DNA of 64,000 bases from assembly GCA_027579435.1 (NCBI GenBank), contig JANBPK010000717.1:69987-133986 (forward strand), read 5' to 3'. Every line of letters begins with the position of its first letter. Position 1 is the stretch's first letter. Both the position numbers and the translations under genes were made by a program. This document shows, piece after piece, positions 22,008-34,492 of this stretch. Below the pieces are notes generated by a model that worked only from the letters and a program-made list of their open reading frames with translations, made no database searches and was not told where the DNA came from. The DNA comes from Candolleomyces eurysporus (taxonomy: Eukaryota; Basidiomycota; Agaricomycetes; Agaricales; Psathyrellaceae).

Positions 22008-23177
22008 TCAATCCAAGTCAAAGTGATGATGAAGCGTATTCGAAATATGGGTCCTCAACTTCGGAATTGTCCCCATCGCCGACGTCCTGCATCCGGGGGA
22101 CAGACAAACCTTCAACAGCTCGTCCTCCTTCAGAAAGTCCTCCACAACCCGCAACCGCTTGAACACGTCATACTCTGGTACACCCGCCAAAGGGCGACTG
22201 GAACTTGCTACCATCCATCTCATCCTCCACGCTGCTACACACTGGTGATGACTCTTGCAAATAGATGACTGCGGGAAAATAGGTGGTGAGGTCCGTAAGC
22301 GCTTCCAGTAAGTGCTCAAGGAGTAAAACCCTGCGAGCAGGTGTGTCTTCTGTTTGAGATTCAGAGGTGATGAAGATGAAGATGATGACGATGATGATGG
22401 CGACCCAGAGCTGGAAGAACCTGAGCTGGAGGAACGTCGACAGTATTCGACAATCCCACACTCTATCTCGGTCATATGCGTGTAATACGCATGACCGAGC
22501 AGGTTCCAAAGGTCGAACTTGTCTGCGAGGAGGATAGCTGGGATAGGTGATAGCTCTTTCCAGAGAAGCCTTGTCAGCCATTTGCGCTGGATGGACGTCT
22601 TGAGATCCACACGGCGGTAAATGAACGCGATTCGCAAGGCGCGAAAGAAAATGGGGTTGGAGGCGCTGCGCAAGGGAGAGTCGGGGCCATTGAGAACGGC
22701 TATGACGGCGTCGATGGACCATGTTTTGAGCTTTGCGAGTCCAAATTGGCATGCAAGCTCTGCTATCGAGAAGAGTTGGTCTAGTGGCAACTTCTCGAGC
22801 TCTAATGAGGGGCTACGTTTCGTTGGTAATATGGTAGGGAAAATACAAAGGCGTACTCACTACTCTTTGAATGCGTGTACTAGGTATCGAAGTTGTAGAG
22901 GCGTGACGCCAGATAGTTGGATAGCCTCCCTTGCTGAAAGTCCATTGCCGTTGGAGAGAAGGAGAGAATGGCGAATCTCAGGCGTCATTTCCTGAAAGAG
23001 TGATTTTGGCACCTGGACAGTGGTCAATTTCGCGGTACATGACCGAAAACATGGACACACCTTGAGCACACTGCCTTGGGCCCGCACATAGTACCCATCG
23101 GTCTCGCAATCGCGACGACTCATGAGATCGATAACATACGGCTGGCATTTGGGCGTACTTGGTTTGGTCGGAGACAT
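22008..23177 (-). CDS. BTB/POZ-like domain protein (Agaricomycete family)
   Basis: Three exons: 23177-23061, 23012-22861 and 22812-22008, giving 357 residues. The start MSPTKPSTPKCQPYVIDLMS is followed by DGYYVRAQGSVLK|VPKSLFQEM and REAIQLSGVTPLQLRYLVHA. This is the pattern of the very large Agaricomycete BTB family (V.F.VE..LFKVPR..F...S.VF; L.GV....F..LL..LY). The C-terminal helical half (LFSIAELACQFGLAKLKTWS; IPAILLADKFDLWNLLGHAY) also fits. A pure Ser run of about 20 residues (near 22390-22440) interrupts it. BTB domains mediate protein-protein contacts and often recruit cullin-3. The role of this family is not known. A further upstream in-frame ATG at 23306 exists, but I favour 23177. 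The gene at 28115 is a diverged paralogue. Confidence 0.7.
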
Positions 23178-24074
23178 CGAACGACTAAAGTCGAAAGGTG
23201 TGCACCGAATACGAGACTGAAGTGCACGTCCAACGCGTAAAGGGCTGGTTGGTTCCTTCATATACGTCACTCCCATGACGGTAGTAGGGAGCTGTGGTCG
23301 TTGCAAGAAAGGGTTGCGAGCGCGTGAATGACTCAGGACACCAGGTCCTTAAATGACAATCTTCATTCAGACAAAAAAAAGATATCGGCCCTGCCAGTGA
23401 GAGGTTGAATGTCCCTCCCGATAGGATAGATCCAGGGGTCGTTGGGGCAAGATAGAAGTGGGGACCAAAGCGACACCCGCCTTGTGTCGAGTGTTTAAAA
23501 GCCTTGTCAATTGTCCAAAACAACAATGACGAATGTCGACACGGGACCGAGCGCCTACATAATGGGTCAGGAGTTCGAACCCAATTCGGGGTCGGGACCT
23601 GCTTCTCTACTCGAAATCACGACAAGGTGAAGTTTCAGAACAATAAAGGCGCGCCAAAGATTCCCTGATATTCACAATCCGAATGGAGGACTGGCACTCC
23701 AGGCATCACGGAAAGCAAAGGACTATATCCTATCAATCACGAAACACAAAAGGATTCGAAGAACTTACAATTACCTGGGAAGGGCGCAAAAACAATAGGC
23801 TCAACTCCCGCCGGATATCCACCTCAAGTCCGACTTGCGAAATACATAGCACATTTCTCAGTGACTTCATCGTGGATACCCATGGTCCACACCGCAGGCT
23901 TTAGGGAAAACGAGGGTACCGACGCTGAACAAGATCGAGTCAGGGAGCAAGCCAGAGGCGAACAGACAACAAAACACCTGCCTAACCAAATCGGGATAAC
24001 ATCCACGTGCCTCGAAATTCTCTAACGCATACCCTCATCATCTAATCCAAAAGTCCCATAGATAGGACAGAAAA
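23178..24074. other. Intergenic between divergently transcribed genes
   Basis: It lies between the minus-strand BTB gene and the plus-strand eIF3i gene, so it probably contains both promoters. I see no gene in it. Confidence 0.4.
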
Positions 24075-25509
24075 ATGGCAAGTTTCGCGAGCATCTCGTG
24101 CTGTATCGCTGAAAAATTAACAGCCATGCGTAGAGGCCTATTCTTCTGCAAGGTATTTGAACAAATATTCCGAGTGATTAGAGTGCAGGGAACCAAACGC
24201 GCGATTAAAACCCCAGGTCATGAACGATCATTAACTCAAATCAAGTTCAACGCGGACGGGGACCTCTTGTTCAGCTGCTCAAAGGATAGCGTTATCAATG
24301 TCTGGTACTCGCACAACGGAGAGCGACTAGGAACGTACGATGGGCACAACGGTACCGTCTGGACGGTGGATTCTGATCGTGCGTACCCCCATCATCATTA
24401 TACCGCCTCTTTTTTTTTGCTAATCTCTATGCGGTTGGCTACTAGCATCGACCGAGTTGATGGTGTCCGGTTCTGCCGACAATGCGATGAAGCTATGGCA
24501 GGTATCGACGGGAAAGTGTCTCTATACTTGGGAGTTCCCCACTGCTGTGAAGCGAGTAGCCTTCAACGAAGAAGGCACACAAATCGTCTGCATCACCGAG
24601 CAACGGATGGGATACCAATGCGCGATCAGGGTTTTCAAGATTAACAGGGACGAGCCGACTAAACGTGCGTGTTTTGTCGACTCTCAATGCGGTTCGGCCC
24701 TGACTATCGTTTTCCAGAGTCCAAGGAGCCTCTGCACATGTTCAACCCCATCGGCTCGAAAGCGACCGTCTGCGCGTTTACTCCTACGCCCCATGTCATC
24801 ATCACTGGCCACGAATCTGGAAAAGTTGCGCTCTTCAACGTGAAATCGGGCGAAGAGATTGAAAACAATGAGCGGGCGCACAGCGATGTGATCACTGATC
24901 TGCAATTGAGCAAGGATCGAACCTACTGCGTGACCAGCAGCAAGGATAAGTCGGCTCGGGTACGTGTTTTATTGTGTGGTGCTCTGAAGGCTGTACATGG
25001 CAGGTTTCTGATTTTCTGAAATTTTGTGTTTGTGTGCAGATACACGACACAAAGAACTTGATGGTGATCAAGACGTTCACTACAGAAACGCCTCTGAACA
25101 GCGCAGCGATCGCGCCCAACAAGCCCTATGTAAGTCTGCGTGATACACCGAGATGACCGCCTCTCATCCAATATGAATATTATCACAGATTCTCCTTGGT
25201 GGTGGGCAGGAGGCTATGAGTGTCACGACGACCTCACTACGACAGGGCAAATTCGAGACACGATTTTGGCACAAGGTGTTTGAGGAGGAGGTAGGACGGG
25301 TCAAGGGACACTTTGGTCCTATCAACACGTACGTTCCCTCCATCACCATCGAATGCTTTCAGCCTAATCAGAGCCTTTTCAGCATCGCTGTTCATCCCCA
25401 TGGATCCATGTATGCGTCGGGAGGAGAGGATGGCTTTGTCCGGGTGCATCACTATGACGATTCGTACTTTAAAGCCAAGCCATACGGTGATGTTGAGATT
25501 ATCGACTAG
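24075..25509 (+). CDS. TIF34: Eukaryotic translation initiation factor 3 subunit I (WD40)
   Basis: A seven-bladed WD40 protein of 333 residues, the i subunit of eIF3, which forms a module with the b and g subunits on the 40S ribosome. Exons: 24075-24077, 24134-24152, 24217-24378, 24446-24664, 24718-24959, 25040-25129, 25189-25328 and 25383-25509, together exactly 334 codons. The joined start reads [20 protein letters not shown], matching the family start. Landmarks include [73 protein letters not shown] and [15 protein letters not shown]. The start codon stands alone in a 3-base exon followed by a GC-AG intron (GCAAGT...CGTAG) and a 19-base microexon. I infer this because no other ATG gives the conserved N-terminus. 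Confidence 0.93.
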
Positions 25510-26051
25510 AAGTCTTGTGTAGTATCATATCCCTTCTTGAAACACTTGCGAGCCGGGGTTATCGCCGGTGCGCTATCTATGGTCAACGGGCGTCGAGCGC
25601 TGAGCGCTGGAGCTCGGCCCATAAAGGGAAAGCTCCCGAATCTCGCGACTTGGCTGTAGATACCTTGTTTTTCTAGCCTGCCTGGGGTGTTGAGTCGTCT
25701 TCTCTGCAAACTTGTACACATACGCACACACACGGATGCACCTTCGAATGCAATGCCCCCAATATGGGTTGCTGAGCCCAGCTGAGCACCCACAAGTGTT
25801 GCCCAAGTTTTCTTGTGCACATGGAGATAGGAGCTCTTATGTCAGCTCTGGGCAGCTTGGCCGGCTGAGCGGTGGTCTTGACGAGATAATTCCAGCTGTA
25901 AGAAAGGCGACGGCTCGCGTTTGGATGCCATAATCCGCCCTCACATTGTTCCTCCTTCACCTCGCATTGTCCTGCTCATATTGACCTGGCGTCCTCCTCC
26001 TCCTCCTCCTTCTTCGTCTTCGAATTCTTCTGCCGAACAACGTGAATTAGG
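25510..26051. other. Intergenic
   Basis: 3' region of eIF3i and 5' region of the secreted-protein gene. A TCC microsatellite lies at about 25994-26013, just upstream of the next start. No gene is seen. Confidence 0.4.
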
Positions 26052-27506
26052 ATGCTTCCTTTAAACCTAACTCTTTATCTTCTCTCGCTGCTGCAAGCCA
26101 GTTGCGCAATCTCGTTTCCTTCAACACACCGCCGTCGGACCACAACTTCGAGTTCTTGGTCGAGGAGGGATTCGTCGTCGACGCGGAACGTCCCTCCAGA
26201 GGGGTTCCATAATCCGTACGACAATGGCGGTCATTTGTTAACCGTGCGTCTTCTCTCTCGTTATTTCAACCGTCATGTGAAGAGAGCCCGACCGACTGAC
26301 AGCTCCCCCCCCTTTCGGAACCATTCATTTTTAGATTATACCTGTTACATATCCTATGGGACAGGGCGAGCCTATCAACGGGGTGATATCTGGGAACTCG
26401 GATGCGAGGGTGCTCGTGGATCAGGAGGTGGACGGGGGGCTGCTCAACTATTTCTTGTACGTTACCGTTGCTCCCGCTGCTCCACACCCCCTCGCACAGA
26501 CCACCTCATTTTTATCTGGTCCTTGTTCGCAGGTCTCTCGGATTCTCTGGGAACTGCTTGGGGCAACAAGCAGACTCGTTTCAGGCTGCGAATTTGGGGG
26601 ATGGGAATGGTGATAGTACGTGCACCCCTTCCCTGCATGTCGGAGCAATGGCCTGACATACGACTCTCGATAGAGAACGAGACCGCTGTTATGCGGTGGA
26701 ATTACGGGGATGCTCAGCTTGGGTCATGTAGAGAGACTATCCAGGGAGGCAACCATTTCAGATATTGGATACAGAATGGTCCTCAACGGAATAGGTGGGT
26801 GGCCCCTTACGGTGTCAGGCCTGCCTCATGCTCACTGGCGGTTTAGTGGCGCTGTATTCATGGCCATCTCGTACGAGAAACCAATTGCCGGTGAGTTGTC
26901 CTTGCAGCGTCCTCGAGGTTCGTGTCTTTACCCATGCTGCTCATGTAGAGCAACACGACATTATCTTGAACGGGTATAATCTCGGAAGGTTAGACTTAAG
27001 CTTTCCCCTCCCTTGAAATCCTTATCTTACCGGCTCGCTTGCTTTTCCGCAGGGACTGGCTCATTGGCAATGTCACCGGCTCGGAAATTCCAACGATGAA
27101 CCTCACAGACGGGATGCAGTTCAGCGGAACCACGTCCTGGGCCAACTACACCTACAACACCGACATCAAATTGGTCTATGGGATCCTCCCCAACACCAGC
27201 GACGCGATAAACCACAACTGGACGGTCGCGGCGGACGGGATCAATGCGTCAGATGGAATGTTGGCTGTTTTCAACGTGCAAATCGTCGGTGAACCAGCAA
27301 AATCGTGCGTAGCAGCTCTGCATAGCCTCCTGCCAACCTTTTCTTGGAAGGGGGAGGAGTAACTCTTTGCCAAGATCAAGCCACTCAACTTTGTTTTTCT
27401 ACTTTGCAGGTCTGCGTTCAGGGTCCAACCCGTTAAGGCTTGGCAACTACATTCGATACTCGCAGCTCTGGTGCTCCTACCCTCCCTACACTTCGTCACT
27501 CTCTAG
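26052..27506 (+). CDS. Secreted, possibly GPI-anchored protein of unknown function
   Basis: Eight exons (26052-26243, 26335-26456, 26533-26615, 26674-26794, 26847-26890, 26949-26988, 27053-27304, 27410-27506) give exactly 317 codons. The N-terminus MLPLNLTLYLLSLLQASCAI is a signal peptide, followed by an Arg/Ser/Thr-rich segment. The core reads VTYPMGQGEPINGVISGNSD, LGFSGNCLGQQADSFQ, FRYWIQNGPQRN and ILNGYNLGRDWLIGNVTG. Several sequons (NGT/NYT/NTS/NWT/NAS type) lie at 27060-27250. The C-terminus WQLHSILAALVLLPSLHFVTL is hydrophobic and ends the chain, as in a GPI-attachment signal or a tail anchor. Two Cys residues in the core could pair. I do not recognise an enzyme family. The consistent phases of all seven introns support the model. 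Confidence 0.75.
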
Positions 27507-28114
27507 ATCGGCGCAGGGATATGGGTTGGTTGTTATGACTTGTCAAGATGAATACTACACATGCCGTCGGTGCAAACAGGAAGCCTCGTGTCACAAACAC
27601 CTTACTTATACTTAGATATCTCCATGAAGTAGTCACTTCTAACTACTATTTTTAGTTTATTTGCATGCATATTTAATAGTGGGAATGGACACTATAGACC
27701 ACATCATGCCTTTGGTGCAACACAGACTGTATTATTAGTTTTCGAAATGATTTTTGCAGATGACTTGCATTGCTCCTCCTGGGTCTTATCGGCGTAACTA
27801 GTGAACCCATACGCAACGACGCGAAATTAGACAATAGGGGATTTGTGCCAAAAATGGTAGTTACATCGACGGAGCACCAATCAACCCTTTCTCTTTCTTT
27901 GTTTGACTCTTTTGACTCATGGCTCCGCCAAAGCAGGACAAGGCGCCTACCGACGGTTGAATAAAACCAACCATCGCCCCCTCCACCTAAAGCCCCCCTA
28001 CTCTGCGTACCCAGGATCGGGGTGCGAGTGCCGGTGCATTGACAACGCCCACAACAGCGACACGAGCTACACGACCCCAGCAACGACGCACCCTGCCACC
28101 GTCTTTGGAGGAGG
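27507..28114. other. Intergenic
   Basis: No gene, repeat or RNA is recognised. It forms the 3' end of the secreted-protein gene and the upstream region of the BTB gene. Confidence 0.4.
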
Positions 28115-29565
28115 ATGCCTCACAAACCGACCAGATCGTCCAATCCGCAGAGACGGTTTGTGATTGCGGACAACGCGACGGTGTACGAAGCGAGAGACCA
28201 CTGGCAGGAGCCAGATACGCACCGTCGAAAGCGGAAGCGCGACGACGACTCTGATCAGGAGGACGGCTACGGCGGTGGCAGGGCGCAGGACCTTTCACCT
28301 TTCGTTCGGGACCAGGAAACGTACATTGGCGAAGCGACCTTGAACGATGTTGTTGTGCTCGTTAAGAAGACGTTGTTCAAGGTGTGTGCATCTCGTCCCC
28401 CGATCATACGACGTTTCTGAATGGATGGCTGGATGGATGGGCTGTAGGTGCCCGTGGAGCTGTTTCAATGCAAGAGTAACCTCGATATAGGCAAGGGGTA
28501 TTTTGCGGGAAAGTACACTGATGAGTGTCCTCTGCTCTTCAAGATGCAGGTGTTCACTCGCGACAATGAGATGGTGGACAAGTTTCGTTCTCTGCTCTGG
28601 GCGTTTAAACTTTCCTTGTGCGTCGTCTTTCATCTGTTTCACTGTATCATGCTCTAATACGATAATCTCTTTCTTTCTTTCTTTCTCTATTTCGTCACTT
28701 TTAGTGACTCCACGCGGTTCGGATCCATCCCGCAAGACCCCTCCGAAGTCGACCGCATCCTCGACATCGCCAAGCTCACCTACGAGATCGAACTGGAAGC
28801 TCTATACGTGTGGGCCCGACAAAAAGTAATAGAGGCCTCCCAGAACGACGTGTACATGGAAGCCTTCTCCTCCTCCACCCTCCGCAAGCTCGTCGAAGTC
28901 GGCGTCCTCTTCAACAACCCCCCAAAGCGGTCCGTCAAACCCACACCCTCATCGGTATCGCCCGCGTTCACCACCCCCTGCACGATCAACATCATACCCT
29001 TCATCGCCCTCAAGTGGGCGCACCGCATTCGCCACAAGCGAGNCCCCGCCCGTCCCCCGCGATCCAGGTCGCAGAGGAGTACGGGCTCGCAGAGCTGAAG
29101 GGGATAGCCTATTACGTGCATCTGCAGGATATGGGCGACATGCAGAGCCCGCCGTGCATGCAGAGCATGATGGTCTCGCAGGTGCGCACCGACCCCAAGC
29201 TGGACAAGCCGCAGGTCCTCCGGCTCTTTGCGGGCTACTTCTCCTTGGTGAGCTTTTGGGAGCGGTTTAGGCGGACGCCGCTGGAGCTGCCCCGCGCGGA
29301 TGCGTGCTCCCCCGACGAGCATGCAAGGTGCAGTTCGGTGTGGGTGAGGAGGTGGGGGAGCGCGATTGGGTGGAGCCGGATTTTGAGCTACAATAGTGCG
29401 GATGCGCTCGGACTCTTGGCGTGTTTGAAGGACCAGTTGGCTGGGGATGATCAGCTGAAGGAGGGCGTGCACCCAGAGTGCAGGGAAGCGGGGTTGGGGC
29501 TGCTTGAGAGGAAGAGGAGGGAGGTTGAGGCGAATCTCGTTTCGCACTTTTTGGGCTGCATCTGA
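28115..29565 (+). CDS. BTB/POZ-like domain protein (paralogue of the 22 kb gene)
   Basis: Exons 28115-28381, 28448-28617 and 28705-29565. The start MPHKPTRSSNPQRRFVIADN is followed by a basic/acidic linker (RRKRKRDDDSDQEDG). The BTB-like core reads DVVVLVKKTLFK|VPVELF and FRSLLWAFKLS|FDSTRF, then PSEVDRILDIAKLTYEIELE. The C-terminal half (VAEEYGLAELKGIAYYVHLQ, LRLFAGYFSLVSFWERFRRT) matches the same segments of the 22008-23177 gene (LAGFYSLSTYWKRLRTSP). The frame changes at N29043: upstream WAHRIRHKR and downstream AIQVAEEYG belong to one protein in the paralogue but lie in different frames here. That is either a sequence error or a disabling mutation. Confidence 0.7.
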
Positions 29566-30348
29566 AGGACGCCGATAGCTAGCTAGCTAGCTGTGGGTGT
29601 GGTGCTATACCTGCGTGCTTTTTTCCATTTCCTTTTCGGCATCGTTTCTTGATTTCTTTATTTATCGACATCTCATTATTACATCCACATCACCCAGCAT
29701 ACCTACCCACTCTTACGACTCACGAACGGACACAATCATCTTGTATAGATATTCAATCAGATTAAAAATTTATTCATTCCAGACATTCCGCGACGTGAAC
29801 AACAAGCAAGTGCAAAAATGGATATATAACAAAAGTACGTACGTAGCCATGGATGAGAGGGATAAGTAAAGGTTCATGAGAGTGACATCAAGTCGTCAAG
29901 GTAAAAAGCAAGAAAAACGAGACAAGAGAACGAGAAAATGCGTAACAAAGAACCAAGTCGTAAAAGAAGGCGTAGAAAAAAGAGCGTAGCNAAAAGTCGT
30001 GTCGTGGACAGCGTAAACAGAGCGTATAGCGTGTAGCATAAACAGAGCAAGCGTGATGTTCGGTAAGGGTACGTGGTCGTAACCGNAAAGCAGGTGGCAG
30101 AGCGAAAGCGAGTGTGGGGGGTTATGANGAGCGACGAGGAGTAGCAAAGCAGAGCGGGGGATAGCAGAACAAAGCAGAGGGGGTAGGGGGGATCGGTATA
30201 GATATATAGATAATTGGTGGGCAGAAAGCAGAACAAATGATATGAGGTATGCAAGGAAGAATGCGCACGATGAGTGAACATAATAATAAGAAGTGCAACG
30301 GAAAAGGTAGAGTGAGAAGGCTGCTGTTAATTTTAGCAAGAAAGGAAA
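29566..30348. other. Intergenic, low-complexity
   Basis: 3' region shared by convergent genes. It contains a (TAGC)n run near 29577-29592 and, at about 29985-30060, short repeated motifs such as AGCGTAAACAGAGCGTA. No gene is seen; the open minus-strand stretches are compositional. Confidence 0.4.
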
Positions 30349-33300
30349 TCAGTACGCCCGGGAAAGACGTCGACCATTCGGAACCATCGCCTTGAACGCC
30401 CTCCTCACGAGGGAAACAGTCGAGTTGCCGTCATCCTTGTTCAGCGGCGTCGTCCCCCCCATCTCACTATCATGCGGCGCAGTCGTTATGATTCCCAGCT
30501 CATCAACCGACACCGCCCTCCTCTCAATATCCTCGCTCGAGACCGGTGGAGGCATCGGCTTCTTAGCAGTATAGAAAGCACGATGGCTATTCTCCTTCTT
30601 GCTGGCAGCAGGTCCAAGCGTATTGGCGACAGGCGGGAGGTTCTCCGACTGGTACCCCTTCCCATGCCGCTTCACCCCAGAGGTCATCAAGAACCTATCA
30701 TACACGGTCTCTAGCCGTTGTCGATCAGGCGTGTCGAGGTACGGCTGTTGGTCTTGACTGGGGTCGGGGTCGAAGGGGGGTACGGCTCCACATGGCAGAT
30801 CGACGACTGCAAGTCCTCATACGACATATCCTTCGCCAAAGGGGTGTTGTCCAGCAAATCGTCGCGTGAGGTATACGGTTGCTTGACGAAGAGATTGCGG
30901 TCGACGACTTCGGCGAGGCGTGGAGAAGGCTCAGCGTGAGCGTCAATGGCGTCCTGCATCGACAGGGGCATGATGCGTAGTTGAGCAAGGCTGCCGTATT
31001 GGCGGCTGCCCTTGGGGCTGGCGATGTTGCTCGAAGGTTCAGGTAGTGGTACGACCTTGGATTCGCCGAAAAGAGGGCAAGCAACGGGCTCCAAAGGTGA
31101 TCGTGTCGAAACGGTGGCCCTGCGCTGCCTTGAAGGTGTCACGATTTCTGGAATAACGAATTGACTCTCCGTTGGAGACACCACGTTCGACGCGGGTGTT
31201 TCATGTCCAGCGCTTGAGGAGTCCTTGTTGGAGTACTGGTGGCCAGAGTAAGATGAAGGAGGCATATTGGATGCAAAGCTGCTGTCCATTGGGCTTGGTG
31301 CGCCGCTCTCATCGAAAATCTGGCTTGCGGCGAGGATACGACGGGGAAGTCTTGACGAGCGCTGAGCACGAGCTGTAGGCGGCACAGGTAACGGTGGTAG
31401 CTTGTAGTCGCCGCGAGTGCTAGCTGGCATTTCGAAAGCAACTTGAGCTTCTTCAACGACCCCTGGTACAGCTTGTCAGAATGATTTCAACATTTGAAGG
31501 AGAGAAGAAGACCAACTTTCGACGTTCTTCAGCCAGATAGCCATTCTATCCGCCTGAGTTTCAGCAGCCACTTGCTCAGTCGCCGCTGCATTCTTGATTG
31601 GTGCCAGTGGCGACAACGGGGAGTTCGCGGGAGGGGATGTCATCGGTGTCGCGGGTACGCTCGCTGTGGGGCGGAAGGCACTATAAGCAGAGAAACAAAC
31701 CGATTTTATCCGAGAGACTAACCTTCGGCTGGTTTTTGGGAGTCCTTCCAGCCTCGAGACATCATCCGCTCAGTTTGTTCGGCTTCCCTAGCGATTTCGA
31801 ATGAAATGCCTCGTGTTGGTGTTGATCCACTAGTGGCAGCGGCACGGCCAATGGAGGATTGTTTGTAGAATTGTAGGGTTTTGTCTGTGGAAGAATGAAT
31901 GCGGTGAGAAGCTTGCCTTGGAACGATATAACATCAGACTCACCAATAGATGATTTGATAGTGTGCTTGAAGATATTTTGTTTGGACTGTTTTGGTGGTA
32001 CGGGGGGTGCAGCAGCCTGCGCTGGTGTGTTGTTCGGTGTTNGGGGCAGGAAGAGTGTTGAGCACTGGAAAAATGGTTAGTGAGAGTTGCTAATGTGGAA
32101 GAATGCATATGCGACGTACTTCGACTCAAGGGAGACATAACGGGAGGCAATGGCAGTGTGGGTGGACTGGATGGACGAGAGGGCCGCTCCTTGGTTCCAG
32201 TATTTTCTTTGTCATAGTCCATCCCGACACTCTCTTTGTCGCGGTGACTATTCATCTTCTTGATTGGTATCCTTGTATGCCTTTCAACGCTGTCATATGG
32301 CTTGGACTCCTTCTTGAAAACCATAGGTTTCTCATCTTCCTCGACCTGTTTCTTCTTTTCTTCTTCTTCTGCCTCTTCTGCCTTCCTCTTCCCCTTCTCC
32401 TTTTCTTTTTCCTTCTCCCGCTCTCTCTCAAAGTGTTCATCTCTCTCCCTCTCAAGCTCTTCCAACCTCTCCATCTCCCTCAGCCTCTGCTTCTCCCTCT
32501 CCCACTCCAAAACACGGTCCTTCACATTCGACGAGGTCTTCTTCCCCGTCTTCGCTGCTGCCTCGTTCGCCAAACTGCTGTGGCTCTTCCTTAGCTCTGC
32601 GAACACTCCAGACCGTCGCTTGCTCGTCATCTCATCGAGCTTCTTCACCGGGATCCGACTGGCTGCAGAATGGGAAAGGCTATTATCTGGTGACAACACA
32701 GCACCGAAGGCTCGACGCGCTTTCGTGGCGTCTCGATTGGGATTGAGGCTCGAGTTTGCCACAAGGTTCTCCTTGGCAGAAGCCGAACGATGAGGTGTGG
32801 TTGGGGGCGATCCCTTGATAGGAGAAAGGTCGAGGACAGGATGGGCTTTCTTGCGTGGTGCTGCAAAAAGAGACAAAGGTTAGTAACAAATTCTTGCACG
32901 ATGCCTCGGAGAACCTACGCTTGGTTGTCGTAGTATTGACTTTGGGTTGGGATTTCGACTTGACGAGGTTATGGCGCATGGAGGCGTCTGACAATTCGCG
33001 TCCAAGTCCTGGAGGCGATACTGGGCTCTCGATCGCTTTCGATGGAGGTGTCATGTTCAGGAGCTTGTCCAAGTCCTTTTCAAAGGCGAGGGAGGTGTAG
33101 CTGGCAGAGCGACCTGCGAGCAACTTGTCAACGAACATCTACAATCTCACGAAGACCGGACATACGGTGAATTTGAGAGTCCCGGTTGGACTTCCAATAG
33201 GCATCATTCAACGCCTGAGCAGCGGTGCAACGCAAGTCGGCATTGGGAGACATCATTCGAAGGAGAAGTTTCTCCATCCTATCCGAGAATGACCATTTCC

Positions 33301-34492
33301 CGATCCATTTGCCGCGAAGCTGATTAACAGAGGTGTCAGTCAAATTTGGAGGTCTCTTGGAGTTCCAGTGATGGGCACATACTGTCCGGGACCAGTACCG
33401 CTCAACATCTTCCTTTGTCTCGAGGGCATTTCCATCGTATTCTTCGAAGGGTGTTCGACCGGAGAGAATTTCGAAGAATGTGACGCCCAGTGACCAGACA
33501 TCGGACTTGCGAGTGTCGTGCGTAATTCCTCTTGCACGTTCTGGTGATAGGTACTGAATGCGAAAGCGGTCAAAACGCGCTAGAAACCTCGGAAAAATGG
33601 GTGTTACCTCTGGTGTGCCATAAGTCAAATTGCTATGGAAGCTCGTCTCTTCTTCAGGGTCCTTGAGCTCTGCAAATCCGAAATCCACGAGGACAGGAAT
33701 GTTCTTGTGTGAAAGAAGGATATTGGCCGGTCTAAAGAAGAGTCATACATCAGAACGTGTTTTCGGGGATAGTTCGATAGTAAGTAAGCGGAGGCCTAAA
33801 ACGCCACTTACTTGATGTCGTTGTGAACGACGCCTCGCCTATGGAGGAAGTCGACGCCGGAGAGAAGGAAATGGAACCATTCGCGAGCCTTGGACTCCTC
33901 GACCTCGACCGGGATGAGTGTGGGAAGGTACGTCCTGGAAACCGTCAATCAACAAGTTAATTGGTGGGCGAAACAAGGATGTCCACAACGGGCGTACATG
34001 GTGATCATGGCGTAGGAGGGGGTCATGACGAACGAGTAGAACGAAATAATGGAGGGATGTGGGTCGTCCTTGAATGCGCGAACAATCTTCATCTCGTTCC
34101 ACCTGCGCAAAGCCCTGAGTTAAGAAAACACCAAGTCGTCGGTTGTCATGTCCACTTACAGGGACTTAATACGCGAAGCATTCGCAGCCGTCTTCTTACG
34201 ATGCACGAGCTTGACTGCAAATTTCCGCCCTGCATCCCTCAGCGCTACGTGTTCTGAAAAGGGTCTTGACCGCTTTGGCCTGACGAGCCACACGCTACCC
34301 CAATTGCCATTGCCGATCTATGACCCACCCCAGTCAACTAGTCAGTATTTTGTTGACACCTCACTCGTTGATTAGCCGCTGGCGTACCTCTTCAATAAAA
34401 TCGAGCTCTTGCGAAATAACTTGATCAGAGATGGAGTAGACTGCATTTGGAGACTCCAGCTCTGCTGGACTCGGCGTCCTTGACGAGTCCAT
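30349..34492 (-). CDS. Serine/threonine protein kinase with a long disordered tail
   Basis: Starts at ATG 34492 (MDSSRTPSPAELESPNAVYS). The N-terminal kinase domain is spread over many short exons: Gly-rich loop IGNGNWGSVW (about 34310), ATP-binding Lys in FAVKLVHRKK, catalytic loop VVHNDIKPANILL (about 33830-33720; the HRD Arg is Asn here), DFG as VDFGFAEL, activation end YGTPE|YLSPERARG, and SDVWSLGVTFFEILSGRTPF. After the kinase come a disordered Ser/Pro region, a strongly charged coiled-coil (about 32520-32330, ERLEELERERDEHFEREREK) and an unstructured C-terminus ending in RRLSRAY. In the last part a G6 run at 30775-30780 breaks the frame; reading one more G joins HVEPYPP to FDPDPSQDQQPYLDTP and onward. 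I cannot assign an orthologue. HND in place of HRD suggests an RD-independent kinase. Confidence 0.8.

Noticed and set aside
23565..23605. GAGTTCGAACCC resembling a tRNA B box
   Set aside because: The flanking bases do not form a five-pair T stem, and there is no A box or acceptor stem at the right distance.
29874..30339. Open minus-strand frames with leucine-rich, membrane-like peptides
   Set aside because: They overlap each other in different frames within low-complexity sequence, so they are compositional artefacts.
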